Source: Pleomorphomonas carboxyditropha (lineage in GTDB: Bacteria; Pseudomonadota; Alphaproteobacteria; Rhizobiales; Pleomorphomonadaceae). Taken from it: 64,000 nucleotides of DNA. Location of the stretch: the NCBI RefSeq assembly GCF_002770725.1, contig NZ_NQVN01000012.1:95567-159566 (forward strand), written 5' to 3'. Under the pieces are notes generated by a model. It was not told the DNA's origin. It ran no database searches and saw only the letters and a list, made by a program, of their open reading frames with translations. Made by a program: the position numbers and the translations under genes. Positions 16,960 to 26,244 of the stretch are shown here, in pieces. Each line of letters starts with the position of its first letter. The stretch's first letter is position 1.

Positions 16960-18494
16960 CAATGCGCTCCGCTGGTGTCGATCGGTCCCTTCGGCTTGGG
17001 CGCCAGCCAGGGCAGCAGGGCCGCCAGCACGAAGACCACGGTGATCACCGCGAACATGTCGAGCGTGGCGAGCAGCACGCTCTGGTGCTCGACGATGCGG
17101 GTGAGATTGGCGACCGCCACCTCGGGCGAGGCGCCGCCCGCCACCATGCCGGCGATCACCTCGGCGTTGTTGTGCATGGCGCCGACCAGCTCGGTCTGGT
17201 TGACGCGCGCCGAATTGGCCCAGCCGGTCTGCACCAGCGAGGTGGCGAAGGCGCCGGCCAGCGTGCGCATGAAGTTGGAGAGGCCGGCGGCGTTGGCCTG
17301 CTCCTCCGGCGTCACGCTGGCGATGGCGAGGCCGGTCACCGGCACGAAGAACATCACCATGAACGGGCCGGTGAACAGCGTCGGCCAGGCCATCTGCGCG
17401 AAGGTGACGTCGGAATTGAAGCCCATGCGCCAGGCCGTCATGGCGCCGAGGCCGAGGATGCCGATCGACAGGATGGCGCGCGGATCGAACTTCTCCGTCG
17501 CCTTGCCGACGATCGGCGCCGAGATCATGGCGAGAATGCCCATGATGCCGGTGGCGTATCCGGCCCAGGTGGCCGTGTAGCCCATGTTCTGCTGCAGCCA
17601 CAGCGGCAGGATGACGATGGCCGCGAAGAAGGCGCCGAAGCCGCCGGCGAAGGTGACGGCCGCCGCCGTGAAGCCGCGATGGCGGAAGATGCGCAGATCG
17701 ACGATCGGCTGCGCCTCGGTCAGCTCGTAGATGACGAAGGCGAGGAAGCCCACCACGGCGACGACGGCGAGCAGCTTGATTTCGGTGGCGGCGAACCAGT
17801 CGTGGTTGCGTCCCTCGTCGAGCATGATCTGCAAGGCGCCGACCCACAGCACCAAGAGCGCCAGGCCGATCGCGTCGATGCGCGCCTTGCCGGTCGGGTC
17901 GGGCAGCCCCCGTGTGGTCAGGAACACCAGGGCGCCGCCGATCAGCGCGATCGGCACCTTGATGTGGAAGATCCACGGCCAGCCGATGCCGTCGCAGATG
18001 ATGCCACCGAGGATGGGGCCGGCGATCGGACCGATCAGCGTCGTCATCGCCCAGATCACCGAGGCGACGGTCGCCTGCCTGGGCGGGAAGATGCGCATCA
18101 GCAGCATCTGCGACAACGGCATGATCGGGCCGCCGACCAGGCCGAGCAGCACGCGGCCGGCGATCAGCATGCCGAGCGATTGCGACAGGCCGCACAAGAG
18201 CGAGATGGCGGCGAAGGCGAAATAGCAGGCGAGGAAGACGCGCATCGCCCCGAACCGCCGGCTGAGCCAGCCGGTGAGCGGCACGGTGATCGCCTCGGCC
18301 ACCGCGTAGGAGGTGATCACCCACGAGCCCTGCGACACCGACACGCCAACCGAGCCGGCGATCGTCGGCACCGACACGTTGGCGATGGTGCTGTCGAGCA
18401 CCACCAGGAAGTTGCCGGCGCCGATGGCGAGAGCGGCGACCAGGAGGCGCGGTCCGGCCAGCGGGCCGGCGTGCGGCAGGGCGGGCGCGGTCAT
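16959..18494 (-). CDS. DHA2-family MFS drug efflux permease (EmrB-like)
   Basis: The protein has 511 residues and about 14 membrane helices, the DHA2 layout. Motif A is LTGWLSRRFGAMRVF near residue 70, motif C-like LGLVGGPIMPLSQMLLMRIFPP follows, and DSTIANVSVPTI in helix 1 is typical of EmrB/QacA. It exports hydrophobic compounds by proton antiport across the inner membrane. The adaptor gene ends 4 bp upstream and an outer-membrane channel is encoded before that, giving a complete tripartite system. Confidence 0.92.
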   Translation of the reverse strand: MTAPALPHAGPLAGPRLLVAALAIGAGNFLVVLDSTIANVSVPTIAGSVGVSVSQGSWVITSYAVAEAITVPLTGWLSRRFGAMRVFLACYFAFAAISLLCGLSQSLGMLIAGRVLLGLVGGPIMPLSQMLLMRIFPPRQATVASVIWAMTTLIGPIAGPILGGIICDGIGWPWIFHIKVPIALIGGALVFLTTRGLPDPTGKARIDAIGLALLVLWVGALQIMLDEGRNHDWFAATEIKLLAVVAVVGFLAFVIYELTEAQPIVDLRIFRHRGFTAAAVTFAGGFGAFFAAIVILPLWLQQNMGYTATWAGYATGIMGILAMISAPIVGKATEKFDPRAILSIGILGLGAMTAWRMGFNSDVTFAQMAWPTLFTGPFMVMFFVPVTGLAIASVTPEEQANAAGLSNFMRTLAGAFATSLVQTGWANSARVNQTELVGAMHNNAEVIAGMVAGGASPEVAVANLTRIVEHQSVLLATLDMFAVITVVFVLAALLPWLAPKPKGPIDTSGAH

Positions 18495-18498
18495 TCGG

Positions 18499-19653
18499 TC
18501 ACTCGACGAGCGAGATGTCGGCGGTCATCGACAGGCCGACCTGCAACGGATACGCCCTGAGCTCGGCCGGATCGAGCGCGATGCGCACCGGCAGGCGCTG
18601 CACCACCTTGATCCAGTTGCCGGTGGCGTTCTGGGCCGGCACCACCGAGAAGGCGGCGCCGGTGCCGCCGGAAAAGCCGACCACCGTGCCGGTGAACGGC
18701 ACGTCGCCGCCGTAGAGGTCGGAGGTGAGCGTCACCTTCTGGCCGGCCTTGACGTGGGCGAGCTGCACTTCCTTGTAGTTGGCGTCGACATAGGCCTCGC
18801 CGAGCGGCACCACCACCATCAGCGTCATGCCCGGCTGGACGCGCTGGCCGACCTGCACCTGCCGGCGCGAGATGACGCCGTCGACCGGCGCCCGCATCAC
18901 CGTGCGTTCGAGGTTGACCCTGGCCTGGTCGCGGGCCGAGCGGGCGGCCAGCACTTCCGGATTGTCGTCGATGCCGACGCCGGAGATCATGGCGGCGTTG
19001 GCCTCCTTGGCGGCCACGGCGGCGTCGTGGGCAGCAAGGGCGCCGGCCGCGCCGGCCCGGGCGGCCGAAAGGCTGGCCTCGGCGGTCTTCAGCACGGTCT
19101 CGACGGCGGTGATCTCGTCGCCGGACACCGAGCCATTGCCGGCCAGCGTCTGGCGGCGGTCGAGGTCGATCCTGGCCTTCTCGAACCCCGCCTCGGCCGA
19201 GGCGAGCTGGGCGGCCGCCTGCACCTGGTCGGCCTCGCGGCCGGCGATCTGGGCGGCGAGCGCCTTGTCGTTGGCGACGAGAGCCGTCACCCGGCGGATG
19301 GCGCTCTGGTAGGTCGCCTCGGCCATGGCGAGCGCCAGCTCGGCGTCGGTGTCGTCGAGGCGGACCAGCACGTCGCCCTTCTTCACCATCTCGGTATCGC
19401 TGACCAGCACCTCCAGGACGGGCGCCGCCACCAGCGGTGTGATCTGCGCCACGTCGGCGCCGACATAGGCGTTGTCGGTGACGGCATGCTTGGACGCATA
19501 GAGCGTGTCATAGGCATAGTAGGCGCCGCCCGCGGCCGCCACGGCGAGAAACAACCCCAGGAACAGCGGGCCGCGCTTCTTGGGATTGACGGCCGCCGTG
19601 GCGGCCCGGGCGGTTTCTTCGGCGTCGGCGTCGATCTTGCTCATGTCGTTCAC
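18499..19653 (-). CDS. EmrA/HlyD-family periplasmic adaptor
   Basis: The protein has 384 residues. One N-terminal membrane anchor (LFLGLFLAVAAAGGAYYAY) is followed by the HlyD lipoyl halves (DNAYVGADVAQITPLVAAPVLEV and VMRAPVDGVISRRQVQVGQ) flanking an alanine-rich coiled coil at about residues 95-210, and a beta barrel. The start is probably GTG 19653, overlapping the OMF stop (GTGA); an in-frame ATG at 19644 is possible. It bridges the MFS permease and the outer-membrane channel. Confidence 0.92.
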   Translation of the reverse strand: MNDMSKIDADAEETARAATAAVNPKKRGPLFLGLFLAVAAAGGAYYAYDTLYASKHAVTDNAYVGADVAQITPLVAAPVLEVLVSDTEMVKKGDVLVRLDDTDAELALAMAEATYQSAIRRVTALVANDKALAAQIAGREADQVQAAAQLASAEAGFEKARIDLDRRQTLAGNGSVSGDEITAVETVLKTAEASLSAARAGAAGALAAHDAAVAAKEANAAMISGVGIDDNPEVLAARSARDQARVNLERTVMRAPVDGVISRRQVQVGQRVQPGMTLMVVVPLGEAYVDANYKEVQLAHVKAGQKVTLTSDLYGGDVPFTGTVVGFSGGTGAAFSVVPAQNATGNWIKVVQRLPVRIALDPAELRAYPLQVGLSMTADISLVE

Positions 19654-21098
19654 GACTGCTTCTCCGTGCTGCGGAACCCGCCGCCGAGGGCGCGGACCAT
19701 TGCGATATCCAGGGTGAAGGCGCGGGCCTGCAGCGCGGCGGTCGCCCGGCGAGCGGTGATCAGCGCGTCTTCGGCGGTCAGCACTTCGAGATAGGTGGCA
19801 AGGCCGCCGTTGTAGCGGTCGCTGACGACGCGCCAGGCCTTCTCGGCGGCGACGGCCGACCGCCTGGTGTTGGCGAGCTGGCTGGCGAGCTGGCGCTTGC
19901 TGACCACGGCGTCGGCCACCTGGCGCAGCGCCTCGGTCAGCGTCCTGTCGTAGCTGGCGACGGCGATCTCGTATTGCGACACGGCGCTGCGCTCGCCGGC
20001 CCTGAGGCGGCCGCCGTCGAAGATCGGCAGCGAGACGGCCGGGCCGACCGAGCCGAACGTCGAGCCGGTATCGGTGAGCATGTTGAGGCCGAGCGCCTGC
20101 TTGCCGATCATCGCCGCCAGGTTGACGTTGGGATAGTAGGCGGCCTTGGCGGCGTCGATCTCCTTGGAAGACGCCTCGGCGGTGTAGCGGGCCGCCAGGA
20201 TATCCGGCCGCCGGCCCAGGAATTCGATGGGCAGGCTCCGGGGAACGCCGGTGTAACGGCCGCCCCGCACCTTCGGCCGGCTGACGGCGAGGCCGCGGTC
20301 CGGCCCGGCGCCGATCAGCGCGGCGAGCTGGTTCCGGGCAAGACCGATCTCTTCGTCGATCCGGGCGAGCTCGGCCTCGGCGCCGGCCTCGGCGGCGCGC
20401 GACCGCTCCAGCGCCCCCTCGTTTTCGAGGCCCTTGCCGGTGCGGTCGCTCATCAGCGACAGCGTCTGCTTGCGCACGTTGATGGCGCTGACGGCAGAAT
20501 CGCGGTCGGCATAGAGCGCGGCGAGCCGGCCGTAGACGTCGGCGATGCCGGTGGACAGGGCGAGCCGGGTGGCGGCGGCTTCCGCCTCGGCGGCGGCGGC
20601 CTTGCCCTTGGCGGCGGCCAACGCCGCCCGGTTCTTGCCCCAGAAGTCGATCTCCCAGTCGAGCGACAGCGTGCCGGTGCCGGCGTCGTTCCAGCCCTTG
20701 GGCACGAAGTCCTCGCCGATCAGGTAGTTGTAGGACTGGCGCTCGCTATCGGCCTTGGCCGAGGCGCCGACGGTAGGCAGCAGCGACGCCCGCGACGCGC
20801 CGACGCCGGCGTAAGCCAGGGCGACGCGCGCCGCGGCGATCCGCATGTCCGACGCGCCGGCGAGCCCCTCGTCGATCAGCGTCGCCAGTTGCGGGTCGCC
20901 ATAGGCCTGCCACCAGGCGTCGGCCGGCCAGGCCGCGTCGGCGGCGGGGGCAAGGCTCTTGCCGGACGCATAGTCGGAGATCGGCTTCACCTCGGAGACG
21001 GCCGCATTTTCCGGAAGCATGGCGCATCCGCCATAAAGCGCTGACAGAAAAAGCAGAACGCCGGCGGAACATCCATTTTGACCGAGCCTCGAACGCAT
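19650..21098 (-). CDS. NodT/OprM-family outer-membrane efflux lipoprotein
   Basis: The protein has 482 residues with a lipoprotein signal (hydrophobic stretch then lipobox LYGGC, Cys about residue 25). Two OEP repeats are visible, with long helices (AAAEAEAAATRLALSTGIADVYGRLAALYADRD) and the canonical RRPDILAARYTAEASSKEIDAAKAAYYPNVNLAAMIG. It is the outer-membrane channel and first gene of the pump operon. The start codon sits 13 bp from the palindromic operator that it shares with the divergent tetR. Confidence 0.9.
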   Translation of the reverse strand: MRSRLGQNGCSAGVLLFLSALYGGCAMLPENAAVSEVKPISDYASGKSLAPAADAAWPADAWWQAYGDPQLATLIDEGLAGASDMRIAAARVALAYAGVGASRASLLPTVGASAKADSERQSYNYLIGEDFVPKGWNDAGTGTLSLDWEIDFWGKNRAALAAAKGKAAAAEAEAAATRLALSTGIADVYGRLAALYADRDSAVSAINVRKQTLSLMSDRTGKGLENEGALERSRAAEAGAEAELARIDEEIGLARNQLAALIGAGPDRGLAVSRPKVRGGRYTGVPRSLPIEFLGRRPDILAARYTAEASSKEIDAAKAAYYPNVNLAAMIGKQALGLNMLTDTGSTFGSVGPAVSLPIFDGGRLRAGERSAVSQYEIAVASYDRTLTEALRQVADAVVSKRQLASQLANTRRSAVAAEKAWRVVSDRYNGGLATYLEVLTAEDALITARRATAALQARAFTLDIAMVRALGGGFRSTEKQS

Positions 21099-21111
21099 GC
21101 GGCACCCATAT

Positions 21112-21128
21112 AACCGTACAGTACGGTT
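21112..21128. promoter_or_regulatory. TetR operator between efflux operon and tetR
   Basis: AACCGTAC-A-GTACGGTT is a perfect 8+8 palindrome around one central base. It lies in the short gap between the divergent OMF and TetR genes, so one repressor dimer could control both. Confidence 0.8.
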
Positions 21129-21198
21129 TTGTTATAAAGGCGACTTGCGGCGGTCAAGGCCAAAATCTAGTCTTCCGATCACGAATGGGAGATTCCGC

Positions 21199-21792
21199 AT
21201 GCGCGCCAAGACCGATGAGAAGCGCAACGCCATCATCGAAGCCGCATTGGCCGTGTTCGAGGAGGTGGGCTACCAGCGCGCCAGCATGGCGATGATCTCG
21301 GCCCGGCTCGGCGGCTCCAAGGCGACGCTCTACGGCTACTTCCAGTCCAAGGAGCTGTTGTTCGCCACCGCGGTGACCTCGGCGCTGGAGGAGGCCGGCG
21401 ACGAGACCATGGCGGCGCTCGCCTCCGAAGGCGACATCGCCTCGGTTCTCCGCCGCTACGGCCGGCTCTATCTGGATCTCGTCACCCGGCCGGAAATCCT
21501 CGCCATCCTGCGCACCGTGCTCAGCGAGGGCCAGAACTCCACCCTCGGCCGCGAGGTCTACGCGCTCGGCCCCCAGCGCGGCATCACCGGCCTCACCGAA
21601 TTCCTGAAGGCGCGCGCCGCCGCCGGCGAAATCGACCTCGCCTCGCCGGAAGTCGCCGCCCAGCACTTCAAGGGCCTCCTGGAAGCCGGCGTCACCGAAC
21701 CACGCCTCTTCGGCCTCACCGACATCAGGGACAAGCGCGAGGCGGTCGACACGGCCGTCGCCGCCTTCATGCGGATTTACGGCAGATCCTGA
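21199..21792 (+). CDS. TetR-family repressor of the efflux operon
   Basis: The protein has 197 residues from ATG 21199 (RBS GGGAG). The HTH is AIIEAALAVFEEVGYQRASMAMISARLGGSKATLYGYFQSKELLF, a standard AcrR-like domain, followed by a helical ligand-binding domain with C-terminal TetR_C features (TVLSEGQNSTLGREVY). An upstream in-frame ATG at 21097 would put the operator inside the coding region and is unlikely. Divergent transcription from the pump genes and the shared palindrome indicate local autorepression and pump control. Confidence 0.88.
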   Translation: MRAKTDEKRNAIIEAALAVFEEVGYQRASMAMISARLGGSKATLYGYFQSKELLFATAVTSALEEAGDETMAALASEGDIASVLRRYGRLYLDLVTRPEILAILRTVLSEGQNSTLGREVYALGPQRGITGLTEFLKARAAAGEIDLASPEVAAQHFKGLLEAGVTEPRLFGLTDIRDKREAVDTAVAAFMRIYGRS

Positions 21793-21973
21793 CCGGCCTC
21801 CGCGTCCTTCGCAGGATACCCGACTTTATCATCCTGATGATCCGAACCGACCATTCTTGACTCCGCGTTGCGCGGAAAAGCGGCGCATCGTCACAGGCAC
21901 GGCGACGTCTGCCGCCGTCTCTGTGCATTTCAACACTTAGTGACGGTTGACAAGCGCCCAAACTCTTTGTAGC

Positions 21974-22005
21974 TTCACATATGAAAAAACATTCTCACAT
22001 ATGAA
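21974..22005 (+). promoter_or_regulatory. paired operator (two CACATATGAA boxes 20 bp apart) for the sugar operon
   Basis: TTCACATATGAA at 21974-21985 and TCACATATGAA at 21995-22005 repeat with exactly 20-bp phasing, two helical turns. The same 12-mer occurs inverted upstream of the isomerase gene at 27282-27293. In the roughly 380 bp between tetR and the small ORF this is the only clear signal. The IclR-family protein at 26245-27045 is the likely binder, since TTTCA-N-TGAAA dyads are typical for that family. Confidence 0.65.
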
Positions 22006-22170
22006 ATAGAGAGCAGCGGTTGCCGTCGAGGAGGGCAGTAACCACTTCCCTCTCGAAACCAAGTACAAGGCACATACGGGCGGTTGAATGACAGCGATGG
22101 CCGGAGGTCCATCGTGCTGATTGCGGATCCATGCGCAATTCGGAACAAAAATAAGTGGAGGAGACTACCC

Positions 22171-22398
22171 ATGAAACCGTCGCGTCTCTCCCCTGGCTTA
22201 TGCCTGTTCGTGCCATCGACGCTGATTTCGTCGGCGTTGCTGGCGCAGGACTATAAGTGGCCGGACAAGATTCCATCGGAATCGACCGAGCTGATCCCGC
22301 AGGCCGCATCACCGGGCGTGTTCAAATTCACACAAAATATGATCGGCAGGCTCAAGAACGGCAACGACACGGCCGGTCTGGTGATGCACGCGGCATGA
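22171..22398 (+). CDS. small putative secreted protein (75 aa), possibly a gene remnant
   Basis: The product has 75 residues with a Sec-like N-terminus (LSPGLCLFVPSTLISSALLAQDY). RBS GGAGGAG lies about 8 bp before ATG. The mature part (KWPDKIPSESTELIPQAASPGVFKFTQNMIGRL) is short and I do not recognise it; it may be the leader of a lost periplasmic receptor. It stands between the operator pair and the sugar-receptor gene, so it would be the first reading frame on that transcript. The next 168 bp before the receptor hold only a GC hairpin (around 22468-22495). Confidence 0.4.
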   Translation: MKPSRLSPGLCLFVPSTLISSALLAQDYKWPDKIPSESTELIPQAASPGVFKFTQNMIGRLKNGNDTAGLVMHAA

Positions 22399-22566
22399 CC
22401 GCGTCGCCGGCCGGCATCGCTCGTCATCCGGGAAATCATCGAGGCGCCATCGCCGCGGTGGCGTCGAGCCGCCGCCGCCGAGGAGCGGCGGACCATGGAA
22501 ACAAAGCCGATCGGCGAATGCCGGGCCGATCGACGCGCACAACAAGACCGGCAATGGAGGAAACCC

Positions 22567-23637
22567 ATGTTGACCAAGTGCCTTCGCAACACGATTGCCG
22601 CCCTGGCAATCCCGCTCCTGTTCGGCGCGGCGCCCGCCATGGCGTCCAAGGACAAGCCGGTGATCGGCGTCGTCGTGCCGACGCTGGCCGCGCAGTTCTG
22701 GAACAACTACGTCGACTTCATGAAGAAGGGCGCCGCCGACCTCGGCGTCGAGCTCGTCGTGCTCAACGCCGACAACAAGCCGGACCAGATGGTGAAGTCG
22801 CTGGAGGATCTCGTCGCCCGTCCGGCCGACGGCATCATCTTCACCCCCTACTGGGCCACCGCCACGCGCGGCCTGACCCTCGCCAAGGACGCCGGCATCC
22901 CGGTGATCCTCACCGACACCTATCCGGACTATCCGCCGCAGACCGATCGCTTCCCGAACTATCTCGCCTTCGTCGGCCCGAGCGACCAGGACGCCGGCCG
23001 CCAGATGGCCGAGGCGCTGTTCGCCGCCATGAGCCCGGACGCCAACGGCAAGAAGGTGATCGGCGTCGTCAACGGCACCGCCGGCACGTCGGTCGCCATC
23101 GACCGCCGCAAGGGCCTGGAGGATGCCCTGAAGGACCATCCCGAGGTGGTGGTGGCCGGCGAGGTCGACGGCAACTTCGTCCGCGACACGTCGCAGACCG
23201 TGTTCGAATCGCTCTACCAGGGCCACCCCGACATCAAGGGCGTCTGGGCGGCCAACGGCGGCACCGCTACCGGCGTGATGACGGCGCTGAAGAATGCCGG
23301 CAAGCAGCCGGGCAAGGACATTTTCGTCGTCGCCATGGACCTCAACCCCGAGAATGTCGACGCCGTCGAGAGCGGCGACCTGTTGTTCGACATCGGCGGT
23401 CACTGGCTGCAGGGCGGCTTCGCGCTGGTCATGCTCTACGATGAGATCAAGGGCATCGACCTGCCGAAGGAGCAGGACAGCGTCAAGCTGAAGCTGCTGC
23501 CCGTCACCAAGGACACGGTGGCGCAGTTCAAGGCCGACTTCCCCGAGGGCGTGCCGCCCTACGACTTCAAGGCCCATTCGCGCGCCTACACGCCGGATGC
23601 CCCGGCCGCCGCCTTCGAGCTGACCTACAGCAAGTAA
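22567..23637 (+). CDS. sugar ABC transporter solute-binding protein (RbsB family)
   Basis: The protein has 356 residues from ATG 22567 (RBS GGAGGAAA); an earlier in-frame ATG at 22495 would spoil the signal peptide. Signal peptide: NTIAALAIPLLFGAAPAMAS, cleavage after about residue 26. The body is a Peripla_BP_4 receptor with VIGVVVPTLAAQFWNNYVDFMKKGA, GIIFTPYWATATRGLTLAKDAGIPVILTD and GVWAANGGTATGVMTALK. It delivers a monosaccharide-like ligand to the ATPase/permease pair downstream. The gene order is receptor, ATPase, permease, with an intercistronic hairpin after the receptor. Confidence 0.9.
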   Translation: MLTKCLRNTIAALAIPLLFGAAPAMASKDKPVIGVVVPTLAAQFWNNYVDFMKKGAADLGVELVVLNADNKPDQMVKSLEDLVARPADGIIFTPYWATATRGLTLAKDAGIPVILTDTYPDYPPQTDRFPNYLAFVGPSDQDAGRQMAEALFAAMSPDANGKKVIGVVNGTAGTSVAIDRRKGLEDALKDHPEVVVAGEVDGNFVRDTSQTVFESLYQGHPDIKGVWAANGGTATGVMTALKNAGKQPGKDIFVVAMDLNPENVDAVESGDLLFDIGGHWLQGGFALVMLYDEIKGIDLPKEQDSVKLKLLPVTKDTVAQFKADFPEGVPPYDFKAHSRAYTPDAPAAAFELTYSK

Positions 23638-23648
23638 GCGTCTCAGCC

Positions 23649-23673
23649 GCGCCCGCGGTCCGCCCGCGGGCGC
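23649..23673 (+). other. GC-rich intercistronic hairpin after the receptor gene
   Basis: GCGCCCGCGG (23649-23658), 5-nt loop, CCGCGGGCGC (23664-23673), perfect stem of 10 bp. No T run follows. Such hairpins between receptor and ATPase genes usually stabilise the receptor mRNA segment relative to downstream genes. Confidence 0.6.
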
Positions 23674-23682
23674 GCCCACCCA

Positions 23683-25176
23683 TTGCGGACGAATGCCGTG
23701 CAGATAGTCGCCAACACCATTTCGCGCACCTTCGGCAGCACGCGGGCGCTGGTCGACGTGTCCGTCACGCTCGACGGCGGCGCCATTCACGCGCTGGTCG
23801 GCGAGAACGGCGCCGGCAAGTCGACCCTGCTCAAGATACTGGGCGGCGCCGAACGGCCGGATGCCGGCGTCATGACCATCGACGGCGCGCCCTACGCCCC
23901 GGCCTCGCTCGGCGAAGCGGTGGCCCACGGCGTCGGGCTGGTCTTCCAGGAAATCACCATCAACACGTCGCTGACGGTGGCCGAAAACATCCTGGTCGGC
24001 CAGTTGCGCCGCTTCCGGCGCGGCGGCCTCCTGACCGAACGGGCCATGGCCCGGCGCGCCCAGGAGCTGCTCGACAGCTTTTCGGCCGACATTTCCGTCA
24101 ACCGGCCGCTCGCCTCGCTCGATCTCGGTCAGTGGAAGTGCATCGAGATCGCCCGCGCCCTGTCGACCCGACCGCGGGCGATCTTCTTCGACGAATCCAC
24201 CGCCTTCCTCAACCATCGCGAGGTCGACGTGGTGCTGACCGCCATGCGCGCCCTGAAGTCGCAGGGCCTCGCCGTCGCCTTCGTGTCGCACCACCTCGCC
24301 GAAGTCGGCGCCATCGCCGACCGGCTGACCATCCTGAAGGACGGGCACAAGGTCGGCGACTTCGAGGCCGGCGAACTCGACCGCGAGGAAATCCAGAGCC
24401 GCATGGTCGGCCGCGACATGTCCAAGGGCATCTATCCGCCGCGCGGCGAACGGGCCGACGGTCCGGCGGTCCTCAGCCTCCACGGGGTCGGCGCCGGGCC
24501 GCGCCTCGCGCCGCTGTCGCTCACCGTGCGCCAGGGCGAGATCGTCGGCGTCGCCGGCCTCAAGGGTGCCGGCGGCGAACGGCTGCTGGAGGTCGTGGCC
24601 GGCGTCGAGCGGATCCGCAGCGGCGAGATTCGCATCGGCAGCCACACCGGCGCCGCCCGCTCGCCGGCCGAGGGCTGGCAGAAAGGCGTCGCCTACCTGC
24701 CGGGCGACCGCACCGCCGAGGGCGCCATCGTCGGCGCCAGCGTGCTCGACAATCTGGTGATGGCCCGGCCGCCGCGGCGCGGCCCCTGGTTCGACCGGCG
24801 GCGGGCCGGCGAGCTGGCGTCGAACATGATCGCCAGGCTGCGCATCAAGACGGCGTCGGTCCGGGCGCCGATGACCTCGCTGAGCGGCGGCAACCTTCAG
24901 AAGGTGGTGCTCGGCAAATGCCTCGCCGCCGAACCGCGCCTCCTGCTGCTCAACAATCCGACCCGCGGCGTCGACGTCGGCGCCCGCCTGGAAATCTACC
25001 GGTCGCTGCGCGAGTCGGCGGCCAAAGGCCTGGCCATTCTCCTGGTCAGCGAGGACCTGAACGAGCTGATCGGCCTCAGCGACCGCATCCTGGTGATGCG
25101 GGCGGGGACCGTGACCGCCGAGATCGAAGACCCGTCGAGAGCCACCGAGGACGCTCTCATCCGGCACATGACATGA
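23683..25176 (+). CDS. sugar ABC transporter ATPase with two nucleotide-binding domains, one degenerate site
   Basis: The protein has 497 residues from TTG 23683; a GTG at 23698 is an alternative and neither has a strong RBS. Domain 1 has Walker A GENGAGKST and Walker B IFFDES, but its signature is SLDLGQW instead of LSxGE/Q. Domain 2 has a degenerate Walker A (GLKGAGGERL, normal for RbsA), an intact signature LSGGNLQK, and Walker B LLLLNNPTRGVDVG where the usual Asp-Glu is Asn-Asn. In the head-to-tail dimer this leaves one complete site (domain 1 Walker motifs with domain 2 signature) and one dead site. It works with the permease 10 bp downstream. Confidence 0.88.
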   Translation: MRTNAVQIVANTISRTFGSTRALVDVSVTLDGGAIHALVGENGAGKSTLLKILGGAERPDAGVMTIDGAPYAPASLGEAVAHGVGLVFQEITINTSLTVAENILVGQLRRFRRGGLLTERAMARRAQELLDSFSADISVNRPLASLDLGQWKCIEIARALSTRPRAIFFDESTAFLNHREVDVVLTAMRALKSQGLAVAFVSHHLAEVGAIADRLTILKDGHKVGDFEAGELDREEIQSRMVGRDMSKGIYPPRGERADGPAVLSLHGVGAGPRLAPLSLTVRQGEIVGVAGLKGAGGERLLEVVAGVERIRSGEIRIGSHTGAARSPAEGWQKGVAYLPGDRTAEGAIVGASVLDNLVMARPPRRGPWFDRRRAGELASNMIARLRIKTASVRAPMTSLSGGNLQKVVLGKCLAAEPRLLLLNNPTRGVDVGARLEIYRSLRESAAKGLAILLVSEDLNELIGLSDRILVMRAGTVTAEIEDPSRATEDALIRHMT

Positions 25177-25186
25177 GGACCCCAGA

Positions 25187-26143
25187 ATGAAACTCTCGCA
25201 GACCCGGTCGCTGACGACGGACGACGTCCGGCGGCTGTTCCCCATCATGTTGCTGATCGTGCTGTGCGCGGCCTTCGCGCTCACCTCGTCGAGGTTCCTG
25301 CAATTCAACAACCTGATGATCGTCGCCCAGCAGGCGGTGGTGCTGCTGGTCGCCGCACTCGGCATGACCTTCGTCATCATCGCCGGCTCGATCGACCTGT
25401 CGGTCGGCGCCATCGTGGCGCTGTCGGCGCTGGTGGCCGCCGTGACGGCGGGCAGCATCGGCGTGTTCGCCGTCGTGCCGGCCTGCATCGTCGGCCTTCT
25501 GAGCGGCCTCATCAACGGGGTGGTCGTCGCCAGGGGCAAGGTGCCCTCGTTCATCGTCACGCTCGGCACCATGGTGGTCTACCGCGGCGTCGTGCTCTAC
25601 TTCACCCGCGGCGCGCCGATCTCCATCGAGGACGAGTCCTTCCTGACGGTCTATTCGGGCCGCAGCCTGTCGGTTCCCCATTCGGTTCTGATCGCCATCG
25701 GCGTCATCGCCGTCACGGCCGTGGTGCTCAACCTGACGGTGTTCGGCCGCGAGGTGCGGGCCATCGGCGGCGGCGAGCGCATCGCCTTTCTGACCGGCAT
25801 CAAGGTGGAGCGGGTGAAGATCGCCGTGTTCGGCCTGGTCGGTCTGCTCTGCGGTCTGGCCGGCCTGTTGCAGGCGGCGCGATCGATGGCCGCCACCGCT
25901 CAGTTGGGCGAAGGGCTGGAACTCGACGCCATCGCCGCCGTGGTGGTCGGCGGCACGCCGCTCACCGGCGGCGTCGGCTCCATTCAGGGCACCATTCTCG
26001 GCGCCCTGATCATCACCATCCTGTCCAACGGCATGAACATCATCGGCCTCGACCCCTATTTCCAGAACATCATCAAGGGACTGGTGCTGATCCTCTCGGT
26101 GTTCGTCACCATCGACCGCAAGAAGATCGGCATCATCAAGTAA
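25187..26143 (+). CDS. sugar ABC transporter permease (RbsC family)
   Basis: The protein has 318 residues and about 8-10 membrane helices. Typical RbsC features are ALGMTFVIIAGSIDLSVGAIVALSALV, GLINGVVVARGKVPSFIVTLGTMVVYRG and the cytoplasmic loop GLELDAIAAVVVGGTPLTGGVGSIQGTILGALI. It follows the ATPase by 10 bp and completes the importer. A GTG with a fair RBS at 26155 opens a frame without recognisable content; the 100 bp to the convergent IclR stop otherwise hold nothing. Confidence 0.92.
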   Translation: MKLSQTRSLTTDDVRRLFPIMLLIVLCAAFALTSSRFLQFNNLMIVAQQAVVLLVAALGMTFVIIAGSIDLSVGAIVALSALVAAVTAGSIGVFAVVPACIVGLLSGLINGVVVARGKVPSFIVTLGTMVVYRGVVLYFTRGAPISIEDESFLTVYSGRSLSVPHSVLIAIGVIAVTAVVLNLTVFGREVRAIGGGERIAFLTGIKVERVKIAVFGLVGLLCGLAGLLQAARSMAATAQLGEGLELDAIAAVVVGGTPLTGGVGSIQGTILGALIITILSNGMNIIGLDPYFQNIIKGLVLILSVFVTIDRKKIGIIK

Positions 26144-26244
26144 GGGGAAGCGTCGTGACCCATCGGCAAACGGCAGGCGGCGATCGCGTCCGGGCACGCG
26201 CCGCCGTCATCGGCAGAGGCTGCGCCGGCGCGTCCGGCCGTCGC

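Noticed and set aside
22309..25572. 1087-residue minus-strand ORF
   Set aside because: Antisense shadow of the sugar receptor, ATPase and permease genes; composition rich in H, D, G, R with no domain content.
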